A stretch of 64,000 nt of DNA from Sphingobacteriales bacterium (GTDB lineage: Bacteria > Bacteroidota > Bacteroidia > Chitinophagales > Chitinophagaceae), in contig JADJGB010000008.1 of NCBI GenBank assembly GCA_016708305.1, forward strand, positions 1,054,001-1,118,000, in the 5' to 3' direction. The notes under the pieces were generated by a model that searched no databases, was not told where the DNA came from, and saw only the letters and a program-made list of their open reading frames with translations. The translations under genes were made by a program, and so were the position numbers. How positions within the stretch are numbered: the first letter of the stretch is position 1; each line of letters begins with the position of its first letter. Shown piece after piece: positions 9,089 through 18,679 of this stretch.

Positions 9089-9838
9089 TTAATTTAATTT
9101 CTTCTTCATACCCGCTACCTGTTGTTGCAGGTCTGTTACAATATTTGCCAGCTGGTTTACATTCCAGGTTTGAGCTCTATTGGTTTTTGAAATAATAAAC
9201 TGTGCTTCCCACATTTCCAAAATATCGCCATAGTTGATGGTGTAAGGTTGAAAAGTTGGATTATCGCTTACAAGTGTCAGCTTGTTTTTGACCTTACCGC
9301 CTTTTTGAATTCGCTTATACACAATACCTTCATTTCGAGAAACCAGAACACAGGCGGTATTGTTTTTGATATCATCCACCCTATCAATTTTTTCTCCAAC
9401 AATAATAGAACCACTTGGCGTAGGCAGCATTGAATCTCCAATAATTTCAAAAGCTCGATAATTGCCACCCGAAACCATTGGCAGCGTAAAGGTATTAAGT
9501 TCGTCAATAAACTCATGATCGCCATATCCGGCAAGATACCCTGCGGCTGCTTTTACAGGTACAAAAGGTATTTTCGCCGGTGCATTGGTTAGTTTCATGG
9601 CTCTGCGCCGTGCCAGATAATTGTCTGATTGCTGGCTCAGGTCGCTTCGCAACAGGTCGTCAAGTGTAAGTTTGAACATATCGCAAACAATTTCCAATAC
9701 GTCTATACGTGGTTCGGCACGTTCTTCCTCGTAAGCACCCAAAAGCGACCTTTTAATATTTAACTTTGCCGAAAACTCATCCTGTGTCCATCCGCGAAGT
9801 TTGCGAAGATACCTGAGATTTTTATTTGCTATTGACAT
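9089..9838 (-). CDS. XRE-family repressor with S24 (LexA/CI-like) peptidase domain
   Basis: 249 residues. An N-terminal helix-turn-helix of the XRE/Cro type (LRKLRGWTQDEFSAKLNIKR, about 10-30) is followed by a linker and a LexA-fold S24 domain (about 110-230) with FEIIGDSMLPTPSGSI, whose Ser is the expected nucleophile, and the downstream catalytic Lys region (CVLVSRNEGIVYKRI). Such proteins repress a target set and may self-cleave or respond to a signal. It is the first gene past the left arm of the T6SS, on the same strand and 108 bp beyond the transglycosylase gene. It may regulate the T6SS, but a stand-alone regulator is equally possible. No phage genes are nearby. Confidence 0.88.
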   Translation of the reverse strand: MSIANKNLRYLRKLRGWTQDEFSAKLNIKRSLLGAYEEERAEPRIDVLEIVCDMFKLTLDDLLRSDLSQQSDNYLARRRAMKLTNAPAKIPFVPVKAAAGYLAGYGDHEFIDELNTFTLPMVSGGNYRAFEIIGDSMLPTPSGSIIVGEKIDRVDDIKNNTACVLVSRNEGIVYKRIQKGGKVKNKLTLVSDNPTFQPYTINYGDILEMWEAQFIISKTNRAQTWNVNQLANIVTDLQQQVAGMKKKLN

Positions 9839-9946
9839 AACTAATCTATTTAGCGCAAAATACTAAAAATATTGACGTAAGCCAAATTATTTTTGAAAAT
9901 TCCAAAAACTTTATCTGAAATAGCAATTTCCCCGTGTTAATGAAAC

Positions 9947-11043
9947 CTATTCCTGTTTTTCATATACAATATTTTTCAGCAGCACATTGATTCGTTTGGA
10001 GGCCAGCAGTTCGGTTAGCAAAACCCCTTTTTGTTTATTGATATCCATAAGGGTTACATCGTGCCCAAAGCCAAGTTTAAAAAAAACGCGATCGTCAATT
10101 ATCCAGCCCTGCACGCCAAATTTATAACCAGAATAAGACAAGCCTTTGTTATTGGTGAGCAAATCTTCATCAAGCAGAATGGTTACAATATCTCCGTCTT
10201 TAAATTTTTTGAGTTTGCCTTCCACATGCGCCATTATGTATTCTTCCTTAGCAACAACAGGCGCTTTTTTATTTTTGTTTCTCTCTAATTCTTTTTCAAT
10301 TTCTGATAAAATATCTGGGTCGTTATTTACATCTAAGTCTTCGGGTTTTACTTTCTTCTTAGGTCCCGATGCGGCATTGAAAATATTGTACCCGAATTTT
10401 GAATTATATATTTCGGGGTACTCAAACAATTCTTTTACCGCAATAATTTTATACACATACAAGCCCGTCTCGGGATTGAGGCGCATGGTAAAGTAGTTAA
10501 ACCCTGCGCTTTTACTGCATTAACTATATTGCCTATACCAAAATTATAGGCAGCAATGGTAAGCGGCCAGGTGGCTTTGCCAACAAATTTGACAAGCATT
10601 TGATAGTTATCTCTTATTAAATTGCACGCTAATCGGGTTGCTTTGTCAAAATCCTCTCTTTCGTCAACACCGCTTCCGATAGAAAGTCCGTAGCCTCTTG
10701 CGGTTGCCGGCATTATTTGCCAAATACCTTTGGCTCCCACACCACTTTCCGCCTTGGTTAAGAAACCGCTTTCTACAATTGGCAGGTATTTAAGGTCTTT
10801 ATGAAGGCCATATGCTGTAAGATAGCGCTCAACTAATGGCAAATACAAATTCGCTCTTTGGCGCAATGAAGGCAGATTGACAACATTAACCTGTCTTTTT
10901 ATAGTGGTAATAAGTTTTTCCTGTATGAACATCTGGTTCATCGGTACAGGCTCACCACAAAAACTGATGATATGCTGTGCCCTTAGTAATAAAGGAGACA
11001 GGAAGCAAAAAAATGATACTAATATTTGAATTAAAAATTTCAT
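9947..11043 (-). CDS. Secreted lytic transglycosylase (SLT/MltD-like), T6SS-linked, one frameshift
   Basis: A signal peptide (LIQILVSFFCFLSPLLLRAQ) precedes a goose-lysozyme-type SLT domain: DLKYLPIVESGF with catalytic Glu91, AKGIWQIMPATARGYG, and TWPLTIAAYNFGIGN. The frame breaks near 10490 just after VNAVKAQG and resumes as MRLNPETGLYVYKIIAVKEL, which completes the domain. A C-terminal region of about 150 residues of unknown fold follows. Joined length is about 365 residues. It would cleave peptidoglycan in the periplasm. The gene sits 23 bp after the VirB9/TraN-like gene on the T6SS strand, consistent with opening the cell wall for the secretion apparatus. Confidence 0.82.
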
Positions 11044-11066
11044 AGGCTGTTATAGCCTTAAATCTT

Positions 11067-12788
11067 TTAGTTTTTTTTCTTGTTTTTTTCTTTTTTATCC
11101 GTTTTTTTTGACTTTGTGTCCTTTGATTGTTTAGGATTTATTGAGTTTTGAAAACGGGCAAGTTCTTTGTTATATTTTTCTCCCGGAATAATGATGCTGG
11201 CTATTCCCTTTTCTTTTCTTCTTTCTTCGATAAATAATACCAGACTTTCATTGTCCACCATGTTTGGCGATCGGGTTACAAATATAATATCCTGAGTGGT
11301 CTTTGGTCTTATTACCGGATAAAAATTAATATATGTAAGATAACTGCTCTTTATAACCTGCTTTGCTTTTTCATTGGCATCGTACCAGTATAAATAAGTG
11401 GTTCCGCCCAGAAAATCTTCATTAGAATTATTGTCAATTTTTATCTTATAATAGGTATAAATATCCTTAAAATAAATATTTTCCAATGTAACCTTTATGT
11501 CCTTGTCAGTAAGCCCCGAAGCCTCAATATTTACCTTGTTGGGCAAATCAGTTTTCATAAGCGAGTCTGAAATCCTGTAGTTTCTAAGAGTATCGCCGAT
11601 GATAAAGAAGTCGGAAATTACAGTATTAATCTGTTGTCTTGGGAAATTATACAAATCAATTCCTTTTTTTTCCGTAGCGTTGCCACAGTCCGACTTCCGA
11701 ATAGGCTTTTCTTTTTCACGTTGTTTACGATCTTCCTCAAGTTGTGCTAATCGTTCTGCGGCTGCTTTTTTTTCTGCTTCTTTCCGGGCTAATTCTGCTT
11801 CTGCTTTTTTGCGTTTCTCTTCATCCAATACTTTTTGTTTGGATAGTTTCTCTTCTTGCAGCCGTTTTCTTTCCTCAGCTTCCCGTTCTGCCTTGGCTAA
11901 TGCCTCCGATGCTTTCTGTTCTTTCAGTTCTTTTTCTCTTTCGGCCTTCGCCAAAGCATCAGCATCCTTTTGATCCTTAATTCTCTTAAGTTCTTCATCG
12001 CGTACAAGTGCCTCTGCCTTATGTTTGTCCTTTAGCGCCTTCAATTGTTTTTCTTCATCTGCTTTTTGTTTTGCCAGCATATCGGCATCCTGCTTTGCTT
12101 TTTGATCAGCCAGGTTTTTTTCTTCGGCTTCCTTGGCAGCGGCCAGTTTCATTTGTTTTTCAGTGGCTTCGGCATCTTTTTTGGCTTTGGCAATTTCTGC
12201 CGTGCTTTGCTTTTGTTTTTCTTCCTGTTCCTTACGATGTTTTTCCAGATCTTTTGTCTTTTGCGCGGCATCAGTTTCTGCCTGTTTTTGCGCCGCTAAA
12301 ACTTCTTTCTTTCTATCTTCTGCAGCTTCTTTTTCCTGTTGTTTTAAAGCTTTTTCCTGCTCTTCGGCGGTAAGTTTTTCCAGTTCTTTTTGTTTTTGGA
12401 CAAATGCCTTCAGGGCTTTCAGGTTAGAATGGTCATACCATAAAGGCGGTCTTGTATCATCATTGATATTGTATGTAGAGTCAAAAATCAGGCGGAACAT
12501 GTGGCTGCGTCCGCCTTCGTTTACCAATAAGCCTGTATTGGGTCCTGTCCTCTTTTCTTTGTTAAACTGAATGGAAATTGATTTATCTTCTCTTCGTTTT
12601 GGTATGTAATAATCATAAGCATCATCATCCGAAAAATTAATATTCAACACCTTATCTGGGAAATTAATAACGGTAATGCTTTCTCTCCCTGCAATAATCT
12701 TTTCTCCATTAATATTTTGAGCCAAGAGATAATTGCTTAATGAAATATAAATGATAAACAGGGGGAAATATGGTTTTATTTTTATCAT
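11067..12788 (-). CDS. VirB9/TraN-like envelope protein with long coiled coil, T6SS-linked
   Basis: 573 residues. A signal peptide (PYFPLFIIYISLSNYLLAQ) is followed by a beta domain (about 25-120) whose layout (ITVINFPDKVLNINF ... GGRSHMFRLIFD) resembles the N-terminal domain of conjugation proteins TraN/VirB9. Residues about 135-360 are an almost uninterrupted Lys/Glu/Ala-rich coiled coil. The C-terminal part (about 385-545; EDFLGGTTYLYWYD, PVIRPKTTQDIIFV) resembles the DUF4138 domain of Bacteroidota TraN. It ends in a Lys-rich tail. The resemblance is by eye, not by search. It lies between tssC and a transglycosylase gene and is a candidate periplasmic/outer-membrane component of the T6SS. 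Confidence 0.55.
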   Translation of the reverse strand: MIKIKPYFPLFIIYISLSNYLLAQNINGEKIIAGRESITVINFPDKVLNINFSDDDAYDYYIPKRREDKSISIQFNKEKRTGPNTGLLVNEGGRSHMFRLIFDSTYNINDDTRPPLWYDHSNLKALKAFVQKQKELEKLTAEEQEKALKQQEKEAAEDRKKEVLAAQKQAETDAAQKTKDLEKHRKEQEEKQKQSTAEIAKAKKDAEATEKQMKLAAAKEAEEKNLADQKAKQDADMLAKQKADEEKQLKALKDKHKAEALVRDEELKRIKDQKDADALAKAEREKELKEQKASEALAKAEREAEERKRLQEEKLSKQKVLDEEKRKKAEAELARKEAEKKAAAERLAQLEEDRKQREKEKPIRKSDCGNATEKKGIDLYNFPRQQINTVISDFFIIGDTLRNYRISDSLMKTDLPNKVNIEASGLTDKDIKVTLENIYFKDIYTYYKIKIDNNSNEDFLGGTTYLYWYDANEKAKQVIKSSYLTYINFYPVIRPKTTQDIIFVTRSPNMVDNESLVLFIEERRKEKGIASIIIPGEKYNKELARFQNSINPKQSKDTKSKKTDKKEKNKKKN

Positions 12789-12840
12789 TATTTCTTCTAT
12801 TGTTTATGTTTTGAGCGAAAGCAAGAATAAATCAATTCAA

Positions 12841-12869
12841 TAAAAAAGCAAGGAGTGTTTTACACTCCC
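12841..12869 (-). terminator. Rho-independent terminator after tssC
   Basis: On the minus strand GGAGTGT and ACACTCC form a 7-bp stem with a 3-nt loop, followed by TTGCTTTTTTATTG. It lies about 10 bp past the tssC stop and separates the Hcp-to-TssC operon from the VirB9-like/transglycosylase genes, which must then have their own promoter or rely on read-through. Confidence 0.7.
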
Positions 12870-12878
12870 CGCAGGATT

Positions 12879-14258
12879 TTATTGTTGGTCGTATTTGGTA
12901 TCCCATTCGTTACCATCATCACCTTTTTGCCCTTCCATCTTTATCATAAAGTTTTTGGCAGGGAAATAAGGTTTCATGTGAATGTCCAGATGTATTTTAT
13001 CTTTTTGCACCGGATCCTGTTCAAAACGTTTAATGGTGAAGTCTTCAATGAGTTTGTTGGGGCCGGTAATACCATCCAGAAATTTAACAATCTGGCTTTG
13101 CAAATCTTTGCGAGTATGGGCATTAAAGTTTTCAAAGGCCCTGCGGTTGAGGAAGTCCATCAGCACTTTAGTTACATAGTCGAACACACGAACTACAGAA
13201 TAGGTTTGTAAACCCAGATTATCACCATTGAAAAGTGTTTTGGCAGAAAAAGCCATTACCTTTCCATATTCTTTTACCATAGGCAATAAACCCATTTTTT
13301 CAAGATTGGCAATTTCGCTCTTTTTCAAATCAAATTTAACGCCATCCACTTCGTTCATGCTACCAAATTTTTTACCGGCTGTTACCTGGCTCATCAGGGT
13401 TTGATATACCCTTCCGGCCAAAGCGCCTGATGGCGGTACATACAGGTCTTCTTCTTCGCCTAATTCGTTGTATTTTCCGCGTCCTACTAACCAGTTGCAG
13501 GTCATCATTACATTGGAGCGGTATTTGTCGCCTCCGGTAAGATTGGCGATTTCAAACATTTCCATCACATCATCCGGTGCATCCAGATGTTCAAAGTCCG
13601 TAACCATCATTACTTTATTTTCATGTGCCATTTTTGCCCATTTTTCTACCACTTTATTGGAGCCGAGGTAGCCAGGAATGACCATGATGCTGTAATTGTT
13701 GCGCAGGTCGAGGCGGTCATAGTTTTTCTTGAGTTCTTCGTTGATGGCATCAATGAAGCGGGTATTATCCAAATCTTTCAGTTGGTCGGCTTCGCAATTG
13801 ATAAAAGAAACATTTTTTATTTTATCGCTTTCAGAATTTTTGAAAAACAAGGCTATATTGCGGTAAGACCTTTCCATATCTTTGGATTCATCAATTGCCT
13901 TTGCCAGATTTTTTTCAAGCACTTGTTGGCATTGTTCGGCTTTTTGTTCGCTATGGGTAACCATTTCCGAAATATCGCTGGAAGAATTTAGCGCCTCGGT
14001 CCACACCTGAAGCGTCCTGAGAAGTTCTTCGCGTTCTCCCTTTTTTTGGCTTTCTGACAAGAAAATATTACGTCTTGCCTTACGGTCAGGATTCAGGTTT
14101 TGAGCGCCGTCAATAGATGATTCAATCATGTCAAAACCGCCAAATTTTGCTAATTTATCAGAACTTGTCTTCAGATGTTCAAGCGGGTTGGCTATTTTAA
14201 CGGCTTCTTTTACCTGCATTGCTTCAGACTGGGATTGTTGTTGTAATTCTTCGCTCAT
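12879..14258 (-). CDS. tssC: T6SS contractile sheath large subunit TssC
   Basis: About 459 residues from the start MSEELQQQSQ at 14258; an upstream in-frame ATG at 14291 would add 11 residues that do not look conserved. The sequence follows the subtype-iii TssC pattern: a disordered Gln-rich N-terminus, FGGFDMIESSIDGAQNLNP, the central SIMVIPGYLGSNKVVEKWAK, and the C-terminal strands HLDIHMKPYFPAKNFMIKM that interlock with TssB. TssC and TssB assemble the cytosolic sheath whose contraction drives the Hcp tube outward. Last gene before a terminator; tssB lies upstream with an Hcp-like gene in between. Confidence 0.9.
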   Translation of the reverse strand: MSEELQQQSQSEAMQVKEAVKIANPLEHLKTSSDKLAKFGGFDMIESSIDGAQNLNPDRKARRNIFLSESQKKGEREELLRTLQVWTEALNSSSDISEMVTHSEQKAEQCQQVLEKNLAKAIDESKDMERSYRNIALFFKNSESDKIKNVSFINCEADQLKDLDNTRFIDAINEELKKNYDRLDLRNNYSIMVIPGYLGSNKVVEKWAKMAHENKVMMVTDFEHLDAPDDVMEMFEIANLTGGDKYRSNVMMTCNWLVGRGKYNELGEEEDLYVPPSGALAGRVYQTLMSQVTAGKKFGSMNEVDGVKFDLKKSEIANLEKMGLLPMVKEYGKVMAFSAKTLFNGDNLGLQTYSVVRVFDYVTKVLMDFLNRRAFENFNAHTRKDLQSQIVKFLDGITGPNKLIEDFTIKRFEQDPVQKDKIHLDIHMKPYFPAKNFMIKMEGQKGDDGNEWDTKYDQQ

Positions 14259-14377
14259 ATTTTTAATTTTTGCTGGGTTTGTAATTTTCAATTTTTTTAA
14301 TCGTTAGGGTTGAATGAAGATACACTTGCTTCAGAAGAGGCGGCGCTTCCAGAAGGAGTGGCGGCTGTTGAGGAGGT

Positions 14378-14836
14378 TTAAGATGCTTCGGCCATACCTT
14401 CGCCCCAATCAATATTTTGTAATACATTTTCCGAACTGAATGTTATTTCTCTGCAGGAAAGCCTTACCTCCACAATCCATGAGCCTGTACCACTGCCCGA
14501 TCCTGACCCAACACCTTCGGTGGACCAGGATTCTTCTGATTCGTTGAATGATTCTTTGTAATAAATACAATAAGCATCAGAAAACTGAATGGTTCTGGTT
14601 CTCATTTCCCTGCCATAGGTTATTGTTATTTCTCCATTCATTTGTCGGGTTGGTGATAGCATCCAATTAATCAACATACTTTGATTGAAGCCTGTTAGTT
14701 TTAAATTAATAAAACCGCCACGTGGAATTCCACTGGGTACCCCTCTGCTATCAACAGGTTGGTGCAACTCGGTACTCATGTGGAGTAAAAAGAACTGCGA
14801 ATCGCCAATTGCGAGTGAAGAATGAAAGAATCCCAT
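14378..14836 (-). CDS. Second Hcp-family tube protein (TssD-like), between tssB and tssC
   Basis: 152 residues with the Hcp beta-barrel pattern: FHSSLAIGDSQFFLLHMSTE, SGIPRGGFINLKL, LINWMLSPTRQMNGEITITY and the final VEVRLSCREITFSSENVLQN. The Bacteroidota Hcp hallmark 'family TssD' layout is clear, but it differs strongly from the other Hcp at 24 kb and has an inserted Ser/Gly linker (near residues 113-122) between the last two strands. Encoded between sheath genes, 86 bp from tssC and 12 bp after tssB. It may be a specialised tube, an adaptor ring or an effector carrier. A structural role is inferred. Confidence 0.75.
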   Translation of the reverse strand: MGFFHSSLAIGDSQFFLLHMSTELHQPVDSRGVPSGIPRGGFINLKLTGFNQSMLINWMLSPTRQMNGEITITYGREMRTRTIQFSDAYCIYYKESFNESEESWSTEGVGSGSGSGTGSWIVEVRLSCREITFSSENVLQNIDWGEGMAEAS

Positions 14837-14847
14837 TAGTATATTTA

Positions 14848-15298
14848 TTATTTGTTGTTTTGTAACTCGGATATCATACCCTGAATCGCATCCAAAAGCG
14901 CCTGCTTTGCATCCGGATCGGTCAATGCAGCCTTAAGGATTTTATTTGATTTTAATTGTTTAATCACTTTCAGGTATTCATCTTTTGAGTGGCATTATTT
15001 TTCAAAAAATCGCTTTGATTGATAATGCCTTTTACACCAAGTCGCTTAACCCCTGAAAACTCAATATTTCTTTTTTTGATGTACCGTTTTCATCTTCAAA
15101 ATCCAGATTGAGTTCGGGTTTGTAATGGTTAAACACATCATCAATGGTTTGCAGCCCGTGTACCACTTCCGGCTTCACGGGCGCATCTTTTGTAAGTTTT
15201 TCTGCCATTAAGGTTCTGTTCTGTGGGATGTCGGCAAATGCTTCCGAAGCGTCGGTTTTCACCTCATTTCCGCCAATGCCATAGCTATCGTTCATCAT
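14848..15298 (-). CDS. tssB: T6SS contractile sheath small subunit TssB, two frameshifts
   Basis: The N-terminal 88 residues (SYGIGGNEVKTDASEAFADI ... PEVVHGLQTIDDVFNHYKPE) end prematurely near 15045. Shifting one base restores FSGVKRLGVKGIINQSDFLK, and a second shift near 14985 restores DEYLKVIKQLKSNKILKAAL and the natural stop (QGMISELQNNK). Joined length is about 148 residues, normal for TssB of subtype iii. TssB pairs with TssC to form the sheath protomer. It lies about 180 bp downstream of clpV and 12 bp before the second Hcp gene. Both shifts interrupt strongly conserved sequence in a gene without which the whole system is useless, so they look like sequence errors. Confidence 0.85.
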
Positions 15299-15477
15299 GG
15301 TCTTTAAGGTTTAAAGTTTTTTAAATAATTTCCTGATTTTAATTACTCAAATTTAAAATGAATTTATGGCAATTCAATGGACATACCTCATTTTAGGGAT
15401 AGTAAATTGTCGGTATATTGCCTGATTCATGAGGAAAGTTACAAAAAATCAGAAACTCCTTCTAATAAAACATTAAA

Positions 15478-17964
15478 TTAGTTGGTTTCTGAAGTTATCA
15501 CCCAATCAATTTGTTTTCTGCCATCTTCTTCTTTGAGCTTAATTTCTATAGTATCACCTGCTTTTATTTCTTCCTTCACAATCATCCGACTGAGCGGCTT
15601 GCGCAGTTCTGTACGGATAATGCCTTTGAGCGGTCTTACTCCATATTTGGGCGTAAACCCAAGCAAGGAAAGATAGTCGGCTGCATCCGGTGCTACTTTC
15701 AGGGTAATTCCTTTTTGTTCAAGCTGTTTTTCCAATGGTTTCAAATGTATTTTGAAGATGTTCAGTACATTTTCTTTGCTAATGGGGGCAAAAGGAACAA
15801 TTTCGGTAACACGGGCTAAAAACTCAGGCCTGAAATACCTGGCCATTATTTCCATCATTTCATCACTTTTTGGAATTTTGCCCTCGCCAAAACTGCTGAT
15901 GATGTGTTCTGCGCCAATATTGGAGGTAAATAGTATGACAGCATTAGAGAAATCGCCTTCTTTGCCCAAGCGGTCATGCATTTTCCCTTCATCTAATATT
16001 TGAAGAAAAATATCGAAAACCGACGGGTGCGCTTTTTCTATTTCATCGAATAATACAATGGCATAGGGTTGCTCACGAATTTTATTGACCAACATTCCAC
16101 CTTCTTCATAACCCACATAGCCGGGAGGAGCGCCATAAAGCAATGCGGCAGAATGTTCTTCCTTAAATTCGCTCATGTCGAAACGGATAATTGAGTTTTC
16201 ATCCTGAAACAGAAATTCAGCAAGAGTTTTAGCCAATTCGGTTTTACCCGTACCCGTAGGTCCCAAAAAGAAAAATGAAGCGATGGGTTGTCCGGCTTTG
16301 TTCAGTCCCGAGCGGGATTCCAAAATGGCCTCCGAAACTGTCTTGAGCGCATGATCCTGACCAACCACTCTCTCGCGCATCTGGTTCTCCATATTCACAA
16401 GCCTTTGTTGTTCTTTGGTTTGTATTTTCCCTATGGGGATTCCGGTGATATTGGCCACCACCGCGCTCAGGTCGGTACTGTCAATTGATTTTTTTTCTTG
16501 TTGACTTACCTCCAACAAATTCTTGAGTAGATTTTCAAGTGTTTCAAACATTTCATTTACATCACTGATTTTGGCAAATTCTTTTTCTTCATTGTTTCTT
16601 GCCAACAATACCGGGCTGAGGCTTGATTGAGTTTCAAAATAAAGCCATCTGAGCTTCCCTTCCTCTTTTTCTTCTTTTAATTCTTGTAGCTTGGATTGCA
16701 ACTCTGTAACATCAGTTGTGGATGTATCTGCCATCAATCGTGTTACGGCTAAGGTTCTGTCCAAAAGGTCTAAGGCGGCATCCGGCAGTCTGCGTTCTTT
16801 AACAAATCGCTTGGCTAATCTGATGGCATCGGCAAAAACCTCTTCCTCAATGGAAAGCTGGTGATGCTGATTATAACGATCTGCCTGGTTGCGCAGCATT
16901 TTTTCGGCAATGGTGGCATCCGGCTCATTTACCTTCACCATTTCAAACCGGCGGCTGAAAGTAGGATCTTTTTCAATGCTTTTTCTGTATTCATCCAGTG
17001 TGGTAGTGGCTATCACGGTGAGGATACCTTTAGCCAGTTCGCCTTTCAAAATACCGGCAGCGCCGCCGTTGGGATTGTTTTTATCTATGAGGTTATGAAT
17101 TTCATCAATAAATAATACGGGTTTTTCGAGGGTGGAAAGCTCTTTGATAATTTTTCGGAGGCGATCTTCCATTTCGCCTTTGTAAGCTGCCCCGGCTATT
17201 AATGCGCTGTTGTCTAATTCATAAATTGACGCATCTTTGAGGTGCTGGGGCACACGGCCATTGGCTACTGCTATGGCAAAGCCATCCAAAAGAGCGGTTT
17301 TCCCAACGCCCGGTTCTCCTGTGATGATGACGTTTGATTTATTGCGACGGCTGATGATTTCGCAAATTTGCCGGATTTCTTTTTCCCTGCCAATGATGTC
17401 GGTATGACCTTCTTTTTTTACTTCGGCTAATTTGTCAATGCAGTATTGAGATATTGCATCAGACGAAGCTTTGCCGAGTATATTGGTTCTTTTCTCTGAC
17501 GCGCCTTCGCCTGTTTCAGATGCAGAAGCAGGGTTGGCAAACCATTCCAATACCTGAGACGAGGTGAAAGGGAAGGTTTTGAGTTGGTCGTAGGAGTACA
17601 CAACGCCCGGAGTAGCAATGGAAGCCAATAAACATTCGGGTTCGATGGCATGGAAACCTAATTTGGTCTGAAAATGCTCGGCTTCGTGAAATAGCGGTTC
17701 GCACAGATCATCGGGGCCAACATCAGAGGGAGGTTTTGAACCTTTGGGGTATTGCTCCAATCTTATTTCGGCCCATTCTTCCATATAATAAATATCGCCG
17801 CCGTTGCGTTCTACTGTTTTGAGAACAGGTAAATCTTTGTGCATCAATGCCTTCAGAATATGTGCTGCGCCATAAGTACTATGATTGTATTCTTTGGCGA
17901 TTTGCTTAGCAATATGAAGTGCAAGTTTGGCGGGTTCTGAGAATGTGTAGTTTGAAAGTTGCAT
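15478..17964 (-). CDS. clpV: T6SS sheath-recycling AAA+ ATPase ClpV (TssH)
   Basis: 828 residues, uninterrupted. A Clp-N repeat domain (about 1-150) is followed by AAA+ module 1 with Walker A GEPGVGKT near residue 215 and Walker B FIDEIHNL, a middle coiled region, and AAA+ module 2 with Walker A GPTGTGKT near 568, Walker B LFDEIEKA and a C-terminal D2-small domain. ClpV disassembles contracted TssB/TssC sheaths in the cytosol. It is distinguished from ClpB by its location between T6SS genes and by the divergent N-domain. Ten bp separate it from the unknown 230-aa gene upstream. Confidence 0.92.
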   Translation of the reverse strand: MQLSNYTFSEPAKLALHIAKQIAKEYNHSTYGAAHILKALMHKDLPVLKTVERNGGDIYYMEEWAEIRLEQYPKGSKPPSDVGPDDLCEPLFHEAEHFQTKLGFHAIEPECLLASIATPGVVYSYDQLKTFPFTSSQVLEWFANPASASETGEGASEKRTNILGKASSDAISQYCIDKLAEVKKEGHTDIIGREKEIRQICEIISRRNKSNVIITGEPGVGKTALLDGFAIAVANGRVPQHLKDASIYELDNSALIAGAAYKGEMEDRLRKIIKELSTLEKPVLFIDEIHNLIDKNNPNGGAAGILKGELAKGILTVIATTTLDEYRKSIEKDPTFSRRFEMVKVNEPDATIAEKMLRNQADRYNQHHQLSIEEEVFADAIRLAKRFVKERRLPDAALDLLDRTLAVTRLMADTSTTDVTELQSKLQELKEEKEEGKLRWLYFETQSSLSPVLLARNNEEKEFAKISDVNEMFETLENLLKNLLEVSQQEKKSIDSTDLSAVVANITGIPIGKIQTKEQQRLVNMENQMRERVVGQDHALKTVSEAILESRSGLNKAGQPIASFFFLGPTGTGKTELAKTLAEFLFQDENSIIRFDMSEFKEEHSAALLYGAPPGYVGYEEGGMLVNKIREQPYAIVLFDEIEKAHPSVFDIFLQILDEGKMHDRLGKEGDFSNAVILFTSNIGAEHIISSFGEGKIPKSDEMMEIMARYFRPEFLARVTEIVPFAPISKENVLNIFKIHLKPLEKQLEQKGITLKVAPDAADYLSLLGFTPKYGVRPLKGIIRTELRKPLSRMIVKEEIKAGDTIEIKLKEEDGRKQIDWVITSETN

Positions 17965-17974
17965 ATTATTATAT

Positions 17975-18667
17975 TTATCTTCTTATCCAATCTGGTAAAT
18001 AAACCGATGGTAATAAAAATTGTGCTGTTCCGATGGTAGTGTAATCCGCTGCTCCTGATGATTTTAGCCTTTCCATTGCCTGATGAATACATTGTGAGGG
18101 CCTATATTCATAGGGATGCCAGGTATAGGGATCTCGAATCCTGATTTCAACAGGAATTAAAAAAACTGTTCCTCGTCGCAAGGCACGTAAATAATAGGCT
18201 CGGTCATCCGTTTCGCGATTGTCAAAAGGATTATAATCCCCAATCAATCCCCAATACACTTCATCAATATTTCCATTAGAGTTTAGCCAATCATCCGAAT
18301 CATAATCTTGCTGCCTGATGGGAGGCTCAACTCCATCATCAGCGCCATGTCCGATTATACTTCCCGAATCAGCCCTTGGATTTATTCTAAGTTGATCTCC
18401 AATTTTTTCAAAAATTCTTGCTCTGATTCGGGGATTGGCATTAAACAGGCTCCTCACATTTTCCAGATAATCTGCGCCTTGTCCATTTCGATAATGAGAT
18501 AAGTGCCTCCTTGCATTTGGTTGGGGTGAAATCCAGTCCCAATAGTTCATAATTGCATTATATATTGCTTCTTCAGATGAAATTCCATGCATTACAGAAC
18601 CCGCTGAACCTGTTTGACAAATTGCTTGTGCCTGAAACCATGATATACTAAACGCTTCGTCTGACAT
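17975..18667 (-). CDS. Unknown 230-aa protein in T6SS effector position
   Basis: I do not recognise the family. The protein has no signal peptide or membrane helix. It is rich in Arg, Asp, Tyr and Trp. Notable stretches are ARRHLSHYRNGQGADYLENV, IIGHGADDGVEP, RRGTVFLIPVEIRIRDPYTW and a single late Cys/His pair (PSQCIHQAM). The conserved-looking tail GTAQFLLPSVYLPDWIRR ends at the C-terminus. The gene sits 12 bp after the lipase-fold putative effector and 10 bp before clpV, inside the Hcp-VgrG-PAAR operon. It could be a secreted cargo in its own right, an immunity protein or an effector chaperone. The lack of a signal peptide argues against a periplasmic immunity protein. Confidence 0.6.
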   Translation of the reverse strand: MSDEAFSISWFQAQAICQTGSAGSVMHGISSEEAIYNAIMNYWDWISPQPNARRHLSHYRNGQGADYLENVRSLFNANPRIRARIFEKIGDQLRINPRADSGSIIGHGADDGVEPPIRQQDYDSDDWLNSNGNIDEVYWGLIGDYNPFDNRETDDRAYYLRALRRGTVFLIPVEIRIRDPYTWHPYEYRPSQCIHQAMERLKSSGAADYTTIGTAQFLLPSVYLPDWIRR

Positions 18668-18679
18668 AAAATCAAATTA

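Noticed and set aside
11599..12570. Several long plus-strand ORFs rich in Phe, Leu, Ser and Cys opposite the coiled-coil gene
   Set aside because: They are the antisense of Lys/Glu/Ala-rich coding sequence, which automatically gives long Phe/Leu/Ser-rich open frames. No start context, motif or sensible composition.
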